Shown here in pieces: positions 34,606 through 46,153 of a stretch of 64,000 nt of DNA. The number at the start of each line of letters is the position of its first letter. Position 1 is the first letter of the stretch. The stretch comes from Incurvaria masculella. Its lineage: Eukaryota > Arthropoda > Insecta > Lepidoptera > Incurvariidae. The DNA lies in NCBI GenBank assembly GCA_946894095.1, contig OX335650.1, positions 4,898,001 through 4,962,000 on the forward strand. The letters are read 5' to 3'. The notes under the pieces were generated by a model. The model saw only the letters and a list, made by a program, of their open reading frames with translations. It was not told the DNA's origin and did no database searches. Position numbers and translations under genes: made by a program.

Positions 34606-34812
34606 AGTTTGCTTACGAATTAGCTTACGATAATACTTGGATTTTCTCGAGGTTCAAAGTTAGAACTTCACAGGATGCTATTTAGTACAACAAACATCCG
34701 ATGTTAGACGATTTCCACTAACTCGTGGCTACGCTGGCGCCATACGAATGAGTTTAGATCGTCATTCTTCTATGCTCGCTGACTGAATCTGATGTCATGT
34801 CCTCGTGTGCAG

Positions 34813-35012
34813 AAAAAACAACAAAACTTCGGATGCCGTGCGACTGCTGGAGCGGTGTGTGGTGCTGGCGCCTCGGTTCTCGCAGGCTTACGTGGAGCTG
34901 CTCCTCATGAGGCCGCAGCGCGAGCGAGGACCGCTGCTGAGGCAGGTGCTGGCCCTTGAGCCCCGCAACTCGGAGCACCACGTTATGTACGGGAGGTGGC
35001 TGCGAGTGCACG
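34813..35012 (+). CDS. TMTC1: TMTC1-like gene, visible exon 9 (TPR)
   Basis: Acceptor TCGTGTGCAG; donor CACG/GTAAGT. It encodes TSDAVRLLERCVVLAPRFSQ, AYVELLLMRPQRERGPLLRQ and VLALEPRNSEHHVMYGRWL, two TPR-like helix pairs. A decayed copy lies immediately upstream (34428-34605). Confidence 0.93.
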
Positions 35013-35179
35013 GTAAGTCCTTAGGTATGCTAATGTATTGCATGAATGTATGCGAGGTTCAGAAGACATGACTAAAAATTTCGGGGCCTAAAGGTTTTTA
35101 AATGCCCAAGGATCAAGGAAAATAGCATATTTACTATGGAAATTGAATTAAATGTATCTAATGAAATACAATATATAAT

Positions 35180-35466
35180 TTTAGCTGATCGTAGCTTAGT
35201 AGCGCAGGGACCTTCTTTTCGTGACAGAGGTCTGTGTGTGGTAGAGTTAACCCCCCCCCCCCCCGGGTTGGTACCATCGTATTTAATGAAAAGATGGTCG
35301 AAACGGCAATGAAAAATCGTCCGCGTTTTCCATTCAGTTCAGTGGAACCGAACTCACAAATGGACGGTTCTGGCATGGCACCAAATTCCTTCGAGAATAA
35401 GGTGTATTGAAGTAATATCATGACAGTGGGTATGGTATTGGCCATTCATGTCTAGTTACAAATAAA
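35180..35466 (+). mobile_element. SINE family 1 ending beside the TMTC1 exon 10 acceptor
   Basis: Plus-oriented copy with a tRNA-like A-box region (CGTAGCTTAGTAGCGCAGG), a run of 15 C (about 35251-35265), the family body (GGGTTGGTACCATCG, CGTCCGCGTTTTCCATTCAG) and a 3' end GGTATTGGCCATTCATGTC followed by an A-rich tail. The tail ends about 20 bp before the exon at 35487. Confidence 0.8.
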
Positions 35467-35486
35467 AACTCATATTCTTATTCCAG

Positions 35487-35652
35487 GATTAAGGGCGCCC
35501 GCCATGAAGCATTTCCTGCAAGCGATGAGGATAAGCTTCCAGGCGAAGGATTCGGAGCGAGGGAGTAAACCGGACCTCTTCGCGCTCCGTGCCGCAGCCC
35601 TGGAGATGCGAGAGCTCGGCCAGAAGTCCAGGATATTACAGCTGCTGACGAG
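35487..35652 (+). CDS. TMTC1: TMTC1-like gene, visible exon 10 (TPR)
   Basis: Acceptor TTCTTATTCCAG; donor ACGAG/GTGAGA. It encodes APAMKHFLQAMRISFQAKDS, then KPDLFALRAAALEMRELGQK and SRILQLL, helical TPR-like sequence. Its polypyrimidine tract sits at the end of a SINE (35180-35466), so part of the acceptor region may be SINE-derived. Confidence 0.9.
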
Positions 35653-36372
35653 GTGAGATCTGCTGTCAAAGACATTTCTTAAATTCATCTATCGACATCC
35701 TCGCTCGTAGATCTTTCATTCTAGGGTCCAAGACTGTATATCTCATCAAACATATCAACGAAAATATCTTACAGTAAAGGCAAGTAAGTAATGCCAAACA
35801 TATGTTTGCAATTACTAACGGCAATACGTGGAATAACCTTGAAAATCTACCTTTTCCCCCATGTGACTCCAATACGATATCATATGATACATGAAACATG
35901 TTCGATGCAGTTAAGAAGACCATGGACGCCATAATCAACTCTGGTTTTTATCCTGAACCCTGGCATGTAAATGAATCAGCAAGGTTTTATAATGACGGGT
36001 GCACAGTCCCGAGCACTGAATTTCCAGAATAGGCCTGCTGCACACCCGAATTTTGGTTTTGTAAGAATAATTTAGTCCTAGGCGTTGATCAATATCTCAC
36101 ACAGGAATGTTTTTGATACCTTATTGTTGAGGTTGCTCTCAAACCATTAGATGTAGTTACTTACCTACTCTTATTTTTCCTGGAGGTAGTAGCATTTAAA
36201 AGGACATTTAAATGTTATATTGATTTTTTTATCTATAAGGATTAAAAAATATTTTATTTTGATAACCGGCGCAGTTTCTTGTGCGTTCTTCTTCGTCCGT
36301 GGTAATCGAACAGTCTTTGAAAGAGTCTGTGTACACCTAATGAAGGAAAATAAAAGAATGGGGTGCACGGCG
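35653..36372. other. TMTC1 intron, no feature seen
   Basis: AT-rich intron with no exon or repeat recognised before the foldback at 36373. Confidence 0.4.
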
Positions 36373-36590
36373 CAAAGCTTTACCACCAGATGGCGCCACA
36401 TAAAACTATGCCAAGCTTTCGCGTGGAGGTTATGTTTAGTCGCGAATCACAGGCAATCACATTGTCCGTGTTTTACATCAATTTCAAGGTAGCTATTCAT
36501 ATTAAATCAGTTTAATTGGTCAACAACCTATAACCTTGAAATGAAACCGTGGCATAGTTTTATGTGGCGCCATCTGGTGGTAAAGTTTGG
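36373..36590. repeat. Foldback repeat with about 38-bp arms
   Basis: The left arm CTTTACCACCAGATGGCGCC + ACATAAAACTATGCCA is matched by its complement at 36550-36590. The loop is about 135 bp. The right arm ends roughly 60 bp before the acceptor of TMTC1 exon 11. Confidence 0.85.
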
Positions 36591-36653
36591 CAGCCGTCCT
36601 CCCCATTGGTTGGTAATGTTTTCGAATGGAACGCGATGGGTGGTTCGTTGCAG

Positions 36654-36786
36654 GTGGCACACGTGGCGGCGCGGTTGGCAGAGCGCGGCGGCCGGCCACG
36701 TGTACCTGCGCGAGTGGCGGCTGCGACTCGAGCTGAGCCGTCGCGCGCGCGCCTACGCGCGGCTGCAGCACGCGCCTCCCGCCGCG
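36654..36786 (+). CDS. TMTC1: TMTC1-like gene, visible exon 11
   Basis: Acceptor TTCGTTGCAG; donor GCCGCG/GTGAGT. It encodes AAAGHVYLREWRLRLELSRR and an Ala/Arg-rich helix, probably the last TPR-like segment. It is very GC-rich (Arg encoded largely by CGC/CGG). Phase agrees with exons 10 and 12. Confidence 0.88.
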
Positions 36787-36839
36787 GTGAGTTTCTATCT
36801 TCGGTGGTTTCTACCATAGACTTACAGCAGTATTCAGAG

Positions 36840-37062
36840 TGGGCGAACTATCAATAATCCGCCGGACTAAACAGGTTTTTGTATGTTTAGTCCGGTGCTA
36901 ATCTCGTACTAAGCTTTGACAGGTGCTCTCTAAATACGACTGCTAGAATGTAAAGATACATACTCGTACTCGGTGTAAACAGGGCTGAACTTAGTACGGG
37001 ATTAGCACCGGACTAACCATGAAAAACCGGTTTAGTCCGGAAATCATTAGTCCGCCCGCCAC
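36840..37062. mobile_element. MITE with nested palindromes (GTTTAGTCCGG family)
   Basis: The ends GGGCGAACTA...CCGGACTAAACAGG and CCGGTTTAGTCCGG...TAGTCCGCCC are inverted. Each end also contains GACTAAAC / GTTTAGTC twice, so it can fold on itself at two scales. A partial relative is at 24877-24975. Confidence 0.75.
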
Positions 37063-37827
37063 CAAAATGGTTTAATACAAAATGTGCTGAATGTTCTTAT
37101 TCAACCCAAAAACATCTCTAAGTCGCCATGTAGTTGCATAATATTGATCTCAAATTACGTCTCAAGTTATATATTGAAATATTTAAGAATAGTTGAGAAG
37201 GCCGGTGAACAAAGAATCAGTAGGTCACCTGTTACATAATTACCCGAAAAAAATGTGTAAATGTCCGGGTTATTACCCCCACTCACCGCACATCCACATG
37301 TGCATTTGTGGTCACCACGGCTTCAACAGATGCTTTATTACATATTACATATTAGACAATTTGCAAAAACGCATTTCTCATATACCTAATTAAGCTTAAC
37401 TAACCTCTAGCGATTCAAAAAATCGTCATATCGGGTAGGCATATACCATCTCTCTTTAACTCGCGGTAGTGATGCTATAGTTGACTTTTCACTCCCACAT
37501 TCTGTCTTCTAAGCGTGCGGCGCGCATGCTATGTAGGTCTGTGCTTTCTACATTTTGTATACTTATTGATTTGTAAAATCGCACTTCTGCTGATAGATCT
37601 TAGAACTACTCGAAAATATAATTCACCATAAAATCCATTTTCGGAAAATGAAATTAACCAAGTCCTCGGGTTTACGTATAATTCCAATAATATCCAAGAT
37701 GACAATTTCTTGTTCAAATCAGATACACTTATTATTTGTTCAGAACGTACATACGGCCTGAGCGAATATTTTATGTTTAAATACATTTGTGATTGTAAAA
37801 TACTAATCATATCGTATCTTATTTCAG
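37063..37827. other. TMTC1 last intron, no feature seen
   Basis: AT-rich; short frames only. Confidence 0.4.
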
Positions 37828-38244
37828 GTCACAAGAACGTGTTTAGATCACAAGCAATTAGACATCTCCAATCCGGAGTTCTCACAAGATTCTCAATCTC
37901 GGCGGGACCCTGAATCGGAAATCCAACACCTAGAACAAGTAGCTAGCCTTTACAATACCTTAAATACAACTCAAAATACAACGGAAAGTGGAGATCTGAA
38001 GAGTCGGGAGGATCTTAAAACTAAGGACGGTTGTTCCCAGGGCGACTGTCGGACAGAAACTAAGTTTAGGGGCAAAAAGAGGGCACTCTCTGTCCCCGCG
38101 TCGTACAAGCCGACCCACAATGAGTCCGAAGACGGCCACAAAAGGAGTTGCTCCACACTTCACAAAAAGGATCGGGGGAAAATCAAGAAACCGAAGGCGA
38201 CGATATCACCTTTTATAACGGACCATCTCATACAGACGTTTTAG
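37828..38244 (+). CDS. TMTC1: TMTC1-like gene, terminal coding exon
   Basis: Acceptor TTATTTCAG; 138 codons then TAG. The tail is hydrophilic and Lys/Ser/Asp-rich (GKKRALSVPASYKPTHNESE; RGKIKKPKATISPF) with no TPR pattern. This long basic tail is probably lineage-specific, but the exon is joined in phase 0 to exon 11 and is open throughout, so I accept it as coding. The 12 visible exons give about 680 residues. Confidence 0.8.
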   Translation, partial: VTRTCLDHKQLDISNPEFSQDSQSRRDPESEIQHLEQVASLYNTLNTTQNTTESGDLKSREDLKTKDGCSQGDCRTETKFRGKKRALSVPASYKPTHNESEDGHKRSCSTLHKKDRGKIKKPKATISPFITDHLIQTF

Positions 38245-39271
38245 ATGTTTAGCCGCATTGTAATGTATACTAAATAGGGAAGCAAATGAAATTGTGTGAT
38301 TGAAGTGAGGCTGCTTGAATTATGGTTTTGTGAGAGTTATTTCTTGGGGCAACTGGCTTCACTGGCCCCGCCTACGAGCACCGAAATATTGCAACTTGCA
38401 ACTGTGATTGATTCTGCAATTTGCACGCCATACCCAAAGCAAACGCAGTCCATCGTATCTAGTGTTTATTAATTAATGCAGCTCAAAATCGAATATTAAC
38501 AGTTTATCCAATGTTATTAAATATGTTATTTTAATTTAATGGTACCCTTACATTATTTCATATTCACACAACTTTTAAATGCAAGATATAACAGTTGGTT
38601 TTATGTTCAAAACATTTAAATTAAATATCAAATTGCGATGGTGCGTTTTGGAATTGTGCGGTGTGACCAATAGGACTTAGAGCTGTCATGGGCCAATTGC
38701 TAGAGGACTTTGACAGATGAACAGGCATTTTACCAGTTTTATCTACGGAATCCTAAATATCATTGATGCTTCACAAAAGTAAGATTATTTCACATGTTCA
38801 TAATAATTTGCTCAAATGTATCGACCTGTATCCATGTACAGTAATCTCTTTAATTAGCCAAATGCCCTAGGTAGGAAACATATTATTCAGTTACTTATGT
38901 ACGAATTGTAGGTATCGAATAACGCAGAGAATATATTTTGTATTCACATTAAATTATGATTAAGAACATACTTTTTTAAGTCATCAATGAGCGTGCCACT
39001 ATAGGAAATAAGTTAAAGAGTTTGCAAGGCTAAATTTAAGTTAGAATTAAGACGTAACTAAGATATTGCGATACCTAAAGCTTGCTAAAAACCTCTGTCG
39101 GATCCGCTCCCTGCATTAGACGTCATGACGTATTTATCATCACGTGGTAAGGTAACGTCTTGCCACTCATCGATTACCGGTCACCAAAACATTTCACTGT
39201 TGGGTTATAAAACAGCAGGTCACGTAATGTAATTACTCTGCTCCCATCTGAATCGCGTTTAGTCCTTGGTC
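38245..39271 (+). other. TMTC1 3' UTR and downstream spacer
   Basis: No frame of interest. The transcript end is not obvious because no single well-placed AATAAA stands out close to the stop codon. Confidence 0.4.
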
Positions 39272-39639
39272 GGCCCGTAAGCACCTGAAAATTTCGCCTC
39301 CCATACAAACGTAGTTTAATAATGATTTGAAAACCACTGTTCCAACTTACTTGATATTTGGTATCTAATATTGGGCTACAAATATCTGTGTCTGCATGCC
39401 TTTGTTTTTTCGGTAAATGTATTCTGGGTCAAACCACAGAGAAAACAAAATTCGTATAAAGATTTTCTTTTTGCGTTCATTTCATTCGGTTTGGATTTTT
39501 CAAAAAAACAAAAGCATGCAGACACAGATATTTATTAGCTGATATTAGATATTAAATATCAATTTAATTAGAATAGCGGTTTCCAAATGATTAGTAAACT
39601 ACGTTTGTATGGGGAGCATAGCTTACGGGCCGTTCTTAA
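39272..39639 (+). mobile_element. MITE family 2, second copy
   Basis: Shares GGCCCGTAAGC, CCCATACAAACGTAGTTTA and the complementary right end GCTTACGGGCCGTTCTTAA with 12005-12396. The left TTAA is not preserved. The right TTAA is shared with MITE family 1 copy E, so the two elements abut at one TTAA. Confidence 0.8.
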
Positions 39640-40185
39640 GGTGGCCCAACCCGGCGGCCTCAACTCATTTGCGGGCACTGTACAAAACCGTGCTGTTGCG
39701 CTCTGGGACCTTCTCTGTTTCCAAGAATAAGACAGGCTCCGTGATGAGGAAGATGCAAAATGTCCACAAAAAAGAAAATGTGCCTAGTGTATGATTTGGT
39801 AAGATTTACGAAAATTTTAATTTCAAAACGACTTATAGCTAAAAGTAAACCACGACCGCTGTAGTCAACAATCTAACAAAAACCAAATAGGTTATAAATC
39901 TTGAATAAAGAAGCTATGTCTGATGACTAATCTTTTTAAGATGTTCTTACTTTATCATTGCGTAATCCACCTCCAAAGTTATTGTATAAAACGCGCGAAA
40001 AATCCGAACTTTCGGACGTTATAACTTAGAAACCAAACACAATTTTACAATGCCAATGGTCATCAGCCATCTAGTTCAATCAAATAGAGCTATGTTGAGC
40101 AAAATTTTGGATCTCTCACAAGAAATATAGGCGTGATCTTCTTTCCCCTTTTGTATGGGGAGATGAGCGGGTTGGGCCACCTTAA
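39636..40185 (-). mobile_element. TTAA-flanked MITE family 1, copy E
   Basis: The 550-bp copy in reverse orientation has both TTAA edges (39636-39639, 40182-40185) intact. It was inserted into, or next to, the terminal TTAA of the family 2 MITE. Confidence 0.92.
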
Positions 40186-41399
40186 GTCCCCGTTGCATGG
40201 ATTATACCTCCAATAATAATATAGGTTTTCTCTCCTTGATTTCTTCATCGATTACTACAGAATGACGATGCATGATTTAGAGTAGTGTATATAAATCACA
40301 CACATATGTACACATCTTTTATAGATCTGAATACCCGATTATTATCATTTAATGAACATAATGAACATTTGAATCTCCATGTTTCACAGGTGTATTATAT
40401 TTTTTGAGTATTCGGCTGACATTTTCAGCAAAGATCAGGGCATTCTATGATTGCTGAGTCCGAAGAGATGGCTGATTTTTTTAGACGATTTAATTTTACT
40501 GTTATTTTAATATTTTACCGAATGACACGTACCTATGGGTTATAGATCTGAGACCCGATTGTTAATTATAAAATAAATATATATTAAAATGAACACAAAA
40601 GGGAAACATCCTACGCGCGACCTGTAAAACCTTCGATTCCGGAAAGGATCAGGTATGCGGGGCTCATAGTCTAAATTCGTAAATGTTTGCAGGGGTCTAT
40701 GCAAATATATTTCTAATGATTTTAGATTTAATTTACCATTGAACATTTGTTTGTTTCCACTATTCATTCGTAAGGATTTTGTTCACTATAAATTTAAAAT
40801 ATATACCCCGAGGAAATATGGGATACAGCTATATTTACACATCATATAAATATAGTTTCTAAAATAATGATGTTGTAGAAATTGCAGGCAACGTAACTTG
40901 TCTCTCTTGTTTGCCCTGACGAATGTTTAGCAACAGCTATATTGTGGTGACTGTATAAACAGGATTTTCTTTATTTGCTAGATATACCTATTTACACATG
41001 AAATCGTTTCTTTTGTCTTTAGATAAGAAAGAAAGATCAACTAACTTTACCTCTGAATGCACTTGTACATCACACGTTTACTTTATGTGTTGAGTGATTA
41101 ATTAATGCAATGGTTTTCATTTTTATGCAGATGAATATTTGACTAAATAAAATACATCCTGGGATATTTTTATCGACCTATTTGAAGTATAAGAGCTGTC
41201 ACCGACTGTAAATGTTACTTTATTGTTAAGTTAAAGTACTTTATAAAAATAGTATCTGCAAACTTTCTATAAAATATCTCTCCTTGACAAAAAACACCTC
41301 CAAGTAATATTCCACTTAATTTGTTTGACTAGGGCTTCGCTTATGAGTAAAATAAATTAAAACAATCATTTTGTTGATATCTTTGAGACAGAACTGTTT
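40186..41399. other. Intergenic AT-rich spacer
   Basis: Nothing recognised. A 75-codon minus frame at 40540-40767 has no family features. Confidence 0.4.
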
Positions 41400-41660
41400 C
41401 TTCTCACGCTAGGCTGGACTGAACTGATCGATTTTCTCATGATATCAGCCCAACTTACCACATGGAACCTAGGCGCAAAGATCTTGCTTACATTTTACGG
41501 CTACATTCAACTGGATGTAAAACATTAAATGCGATGGTAATATGCCGAGTGAGATCAACCCTGTGGTCTATTACTAAGGGACCTACAGTTTTACGTTGAA
41601 TTCGAACCACGTTCTAATGGTTACCCCGTTAGTCGCCTCTTATGACATGCACGTCCGAAA
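41400..41660 (-). mobile_element. Diverged SINE family 1 copy
   Basis: Motifs in family order: TGATATCAGCCCAACTTACCAC, TTTTACGGCTACATTCAACT, GGACCTACAGTTTTACGTTG, AATTCGAACCAC. The head is replaced by a GTCGCCTCTTATGACATGC segment. Confidence 0.65.
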
Positions 41661-41734
41661 TAAAAGTTACATTCAAACCCACTACGTGAGTTGAGTCCAA
41701 ACATTATTTTTGTCGGGAATGTGATATGTATGTA

Positions 41735-41850
41735 TGTATGTATAATCGACCGTTAAGCAAGTACACATTAATTAAAGAAAGAGCCCAGTAAAATGAACAT
41801 AACTATTTTACAAATACACTGCTCGGCTGGACCCGAACCAGCAAAACATA
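41735..41850 (-). mobile_element. SINE family 2 copy (tRNA-derived head)
   Basis: On the minus strand: GCTGGTTCGGGTCCAGC (B-box-like), then TACTGGGCTCTTTCTTTAAT and TAATGTGTACTTGC. Relatives at 60749 and 61518. A TATG microsatellite adjoins it at 41728-41745. Confidence 0.75.
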
Positions 41851-42734
41851 CTAACAATGCCTCCTCCTAACACAGTGTTTAAGATTATACCTGCATACGT
41901 TTATTTAACGATTCATCCGATGATTGACACATTAAACATTCAATATTCGCCCACATCACATATTAGAGTAATCCCTAGCATAATTTCATTTCGTTCGGAA
42001 ACCGCCACTTTTCATAATACAACATCCAATGCAGGGGGCGGTGTGCTGTTTGGGGGACAAGAGTGTACTAAAATGTATCTCCTGTAAATTTTCTAATTTA
42101 TTAAAGTACATGTTATGAAATTTAATACGTTTCGCGCGCAGCAAATGTTCGCCTTGTATAAAAATTGTGGCTAAGGAATTGATATAACTTTGTGTAAATA
42201 TGTATATACGAAAAATAAGGTTGCAATGAAGCGTTTGGACACATAACTAGGTTTAACGGCACACAATGCTTTAGATGTATTTATGTATCATTATACCTTA
42301 TCGAACGAATAAAAAAACTAAAATTGTATGCTATTTTATTCACACCAATACGGCGGTCAATGAATTGTGCTTATCTGTAGATAATTAATTTTGCATGTAA
42401 ATTAATATTGAAGCATGGATGCACATGGTCAGCTAATATCTGCTATCATTAATAGCCCATAATACTTATTTTATTTTATCTTTAGCATAGCTACCTTGAA
42501 CTCGAAGGAAAACAACTCAGACCAAATAATAATGATATGCCATCTAGCGCACATGAGACCAGCTGTTGCCAATTTCCCTAATGGGTCCAGTGCAAAAAAC
42601 CCTCTATAAAAGTAACTACCCAACATCATCGAAATAAAAATTGTTTTTTTTAGTTCAATGCCCAACATACATACATGCCGTGCGGCGATGTTTGTGCTGT
42701 GTGGCCCAAAATTTGCGGTAGCATTTTTTTTATG

Positions 42735-43135
42735 CGACCTGACATGGATGGCTAATACCACACAACCACCGTTATGATATTAGCCCAATACACCACATTC
42801 CCGAAGGAATTTGGTGCCATGCCAGGACCTTCCCTTTACGAGCACGGCTACATTGAACTGGATGGAAAACACGGACAATTTTTCATTGCCCCTTCGACCA
42901 TCTTTTCATCCAATTCGATGGTACCAACCCGGGCGGGCTTAAACCCTACCACCTAGTAGGGGAAGGGGACCTACAGTTTTACATGGATTCCGAACCATGG
43001 AGCAGCTCGCATTCGTGACGAAATGCACTTATCGAACTCGGAAAGAGAAAGATAGTGGTGCATGTCGGTATTGAACCCAGGCCTCTGGTACGCTAGGCCA
43101 GTCCCCACGCCACTAGGCTACGAGCCGCTCGAACA
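42735..43135 (-). mobile_element. SINE family 1, full copy with tRNA-like head
   Basis: On the minus strand it starts with a tRNA-like head: A box TAGCCTAGTGG and B box GGTTCAATACC (43065-43130). The body and 3' end GTGGTATTAGCCATCCATGTC lead to an A-rich tail. A second copy follows immediately at 43136. Confidence 0.85.
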
Positions 43136-43505
43136 ACTACCGTTATGATATTAGCCCAATACATCACATTCCCGAAAGAATTAGATGTCATACCTTCCCT
43201 TTACGAGCACGACTACATTGAACTGGATGGAAAACACGGACATTTTTTCATTGCCGCTTCAACTAAAATTTCATCCAATGGGGTGGTACCAGGCCGGGCG
43301 GGCTCAACCCTACTACCCAATAGGGGAAGGAGACCTACAGTTTTACATGGGTTCCGAACAATGGAACAGCTCGCATTCGTAAAGAAATGCACTTATCTAA
43401 CTCAGAAAGAGAAAGAAATTGGTGCATGGCCGGGCGAGGATTTGAACCTAGACCTCTCGCATGAAAAACAATTCCTCTAGCCCCTAGGCCACGAGCTGTA
43501 TAAAT
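43136..43505 (-). mobile_element. SINE family 1, second adjacent copy
   Basis: Head with A box TGGCCTAGGGG and B box GGTTCAAATCC on the minus strand. The body is about 85-90% like the neighbour by eye. The 111-codon forward frame over it is the SINE read backwards, not a gene. Confidence 0.85.
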
Positions 43506-43580
43506 GTCCATGCGGCTGCGACCGTAATGTGCCGTAACGTCCACATGACACTTCTCTTTCCTGTTCTATCCTTTGGAAAA

Positions 43581-43985
43581 CATTCAGTTCCATAAGGGCG
43601 TAAGTAAAACAACAATTAATTTTATTTAAAAATAAGTACAAAGAATTTCTTTAATCAAAAAAGTAAATTTGTAGATTGATGGTCAAGCCATAATTCAAAA
43701 ACAAAACTGTGGGACCCTCATGCTCAAACGGAGCAAATGTGCTTAAAAATATTTAAAAAAGTTTTAACAAATAATGGGAGCGTCAGATGTTTTTATATTT
43801 TTAAAATACAGGTAAACAATCAATTTAACTTTAGTCTGTTGGAAATTTCAAAATATATAAACTACAAGTTTATTTTTTTCATTTGTATTTGTTTCTTGCA
43901 TGTATTTGAATGTGTTCTGTGTTTATAACAATACATTTTTCTCGCCAAGTTGTAACATTCACTTACGCCCTTATATAACTGAATG
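43581..43985. mobile_element. MITE with GGGCGTAAGT ends (family 5 relative)
   Basis: CATTCAGTTCCATAAGGGCG and its near-complement CCCTTATATAACTGAATG bound 405 bp of AT-rich sequence. The TAAGGGCGTAAGT motif also lies inside the 51965 element. Confidence 0.75.
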
Positions 43986-43994
43986 CACCCCCTA

Positions 43995-44230
43995 AATTTC
44001 CGCATCGACCATATACCATTCGAGGCGATCGTACTGCGACGGGATTAATCTTGCCACCTATTTTCACCTACAGTAACACTGCAGTTTTTCGTGGAATCCG
44101 AACCACCGCTTACCAATCCAGAGCCAGCTCCAAATGTTGTTTAGCTCCGATGATTAAGGGAAGGTCCTGGCATAGCGCCTAATTCATTCGCGAATGTGGT
44201 GTAATGGGGTTATATCATGTGACGGTAGTC
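43995..44230 (-). mobile_element. Degenerate SINE piece with a 5S-like remnant
   Basis: CACCTACAGTAACACTGCAG and CGTGGAATCCGAACCACC match the SINE body. The following ATGTTGTTTAGCTCCGATGA resembles the 5S-like head seen at 61380-61465, heavily mutated. Confidence 0.45.
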
Positions 44231-44369
44231 AGACGGTATCCAGCCAGGTGCAATTAAAAGACGAGGCGTCCTTCCTACGAGTATGTGTATATTATGTCGT
44301 AAGTTTATTTAGGGTTTCTGTGTCAATGTAGATGGCGCCATAGTCGCTCGTTACTTTTTATCGTGCAGA

Positions 44370-44640
44370 TATACACGGTGTTAACGGAGTTATGGTCCAA
44401 AAGCTATCCACGTATTCCTTGACATATTTGAAGCAAAAAAGGTAGAAGACATTTTGTTCTCCAACTTAAAAAAAATTGTCATCCCCATACATTTTTGTAA
44501 ATACCTACACAAAAAATGTATGGGGAGGACGATTTTTTTTTCAGTCGTACAAAAAAATTTTATCTTCCTTTTTTGCTCCAAATATGCCAAGGAACACGTG
44601 GTTAACGGTTGGACCATAACTCCGTTAACACCCTGTATAA
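44370..44640. mobile_element. Hairpin MITE
   Basis: ACGGTGTTAACGGAGTTATG and CATAACTCCGTTAACACCCT ends. The pairing extends imperfectly through most of the 270 bp (ATCCCCATACATTTTT against AAAATGTATGGGGA in the centre). No ORF. Confidence 0.85.
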
Positions 44641-45239
44641 CTGCCAAAACATAGGGATTTCAAAATCTATGCTTCGATAAGAAAATATTTAGTTGAAGAG
44701 AAAACAGTTCTATAAGTTTAAAAATTCTGAAGTGTTGTGCTTAAAAAAATCACAAAAGGTTTTCTCGACCATAACAAACTTTGATTTGACTTATAGGGTA
44801 TTTCCACACATACTGTCATGATATCAGCTCCGCATACGCGCCATGCCAAGACCTCCCATGTACTGCACGGCTACATTGAATTGGGTGGAAAGACACGAAC
44901 ATTTTCATTGCCTATTCGTTTAAATTTAATTCAATGCCATATATTACCATCTATCGCTCTTTTAACAAAAATAAAAACAGAATTAACAATGATAAGCTAT
45001 ATTTTATCTTCAAATGATTCTACTATTATTGTTATTCTATTTATTACTCGTCGGTATGATCACTGTTATTCTGATACTTCTATTTCGAGAAAGTCTAAGA
45101 AAAAGACCGTTAAGCAGATTAATCCTGCATCAGGATCAATTAGAGGAAAGTTCAACCAGAAATCAGCAAGGACCGAATAAAGGATATCGGGAAACGCGTT
45201 TCGAGCGCGGAGAATTCGATGACTGCGTTTGAGTAGCCT

Positions 45240-45555
45240 TCCCGGTGGGGCTAACTTATTACCGAGCGCGGTAGAAATTCGTTCTGTTGCCCGTCTCTAT
45301 TTTAAAGAAAATTACAGTCTTCGTGATGGGGAAGATGCGATACGTCAACAAAATAAACAACGCGCATAGTGTTTGATTTGGTTGGATTAATAAAAAAATA
45401 TTACGACTAAAAAAAATACGACATATAGCTAAAAGTACATCACGAATGCTGTAGTCAAAAATCAAATAAAAATTAAACTGCTTTTGAATCTTCATGGAAC
45501 CAACTACGTAATGACTCTTAACTCGTAACTTTATTATCCTCATAAAATAATGCAC
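45240..45555 (-). mobile_element. Old relic of MITE family 1
   Basis: Strongly diverged from copies D/E but still alignable: CTTCGTGATGGGGAAGATGC, then AGTGTTTGATTTGGT and ATATAGCTAAAAGTACATCA. Only half of the element remains. It shows the family has been present for a long time as well as recently. Confidence 0.7.
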
Positions 45556-46092
45556 CTAGAACAATGGTCTAAATTTTTTTGTCCGTTTTAAACTTTTTAC
45601 TACAACGCTACATAATGCTTCTACCTTGGCACACAAATATTTCTCACCAAAGTGTGTCAACAATTTCCAATTGAGAAAACCCTCAAGATTATCCCAGAAA
45701 ACTGGCATTATCGTCGCTGCACGGCAGTTCGCTTCACTTTCTCGGGCGGGGCGGGGGAGCGGTGGGGGGTGGGTGGGGGGAGGCGAGCGAGCTGCGCGCG
45801 CGCACCGCTCAGTGCACGCCAGGCCCCCGCAGCCTCCACCGCGCATCCGAACCGCATCGCCGCCGGACACACCGGCGCCACCTTCCCCTCGCCTGCTACC
45901 GAGCGAGGTATTTATTCAACACTTACTCCATTAAACATCCAAATCCAATCATCACCGCTGCGGAACGCTAGTCATCGCATATTCAATTTGTGACTACCCT
46001 CACTTGACAATTTCGCTCGGCAGGCACCTCGTTTCGACCCCGCCGCGAACAAACAACGTTATCTCGGCGGTGAAAGGTCGCGCCGCGGCGGG

Positions 46093-46125
46093 TATAAATA
46101 AAAAAAGCGCACGCTCGCGATCACT
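46093..46125 (+). promoter_or_regulatory. TATA box and probable initiator of the DUF4779-like gene
   Basis: TATAAATA at 46093-46100 and TCACTC at 46121, with the A at 46123 exactly 30 bp from the TATA start, fit an arthropod TATA/Inr promoter. The ATG follows about 30 bp later. Confidence 0.75.
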
Positions 46126-46153
46126 CCACCGGCGAGCACCGAGCGACAGGGCC

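Noticed and set aside
43145..43480. A 111-codon forward ORF
   Set aside because: It is the reverse reading of SINE family 1, and similar ORFs arise in other copies of the SINE.
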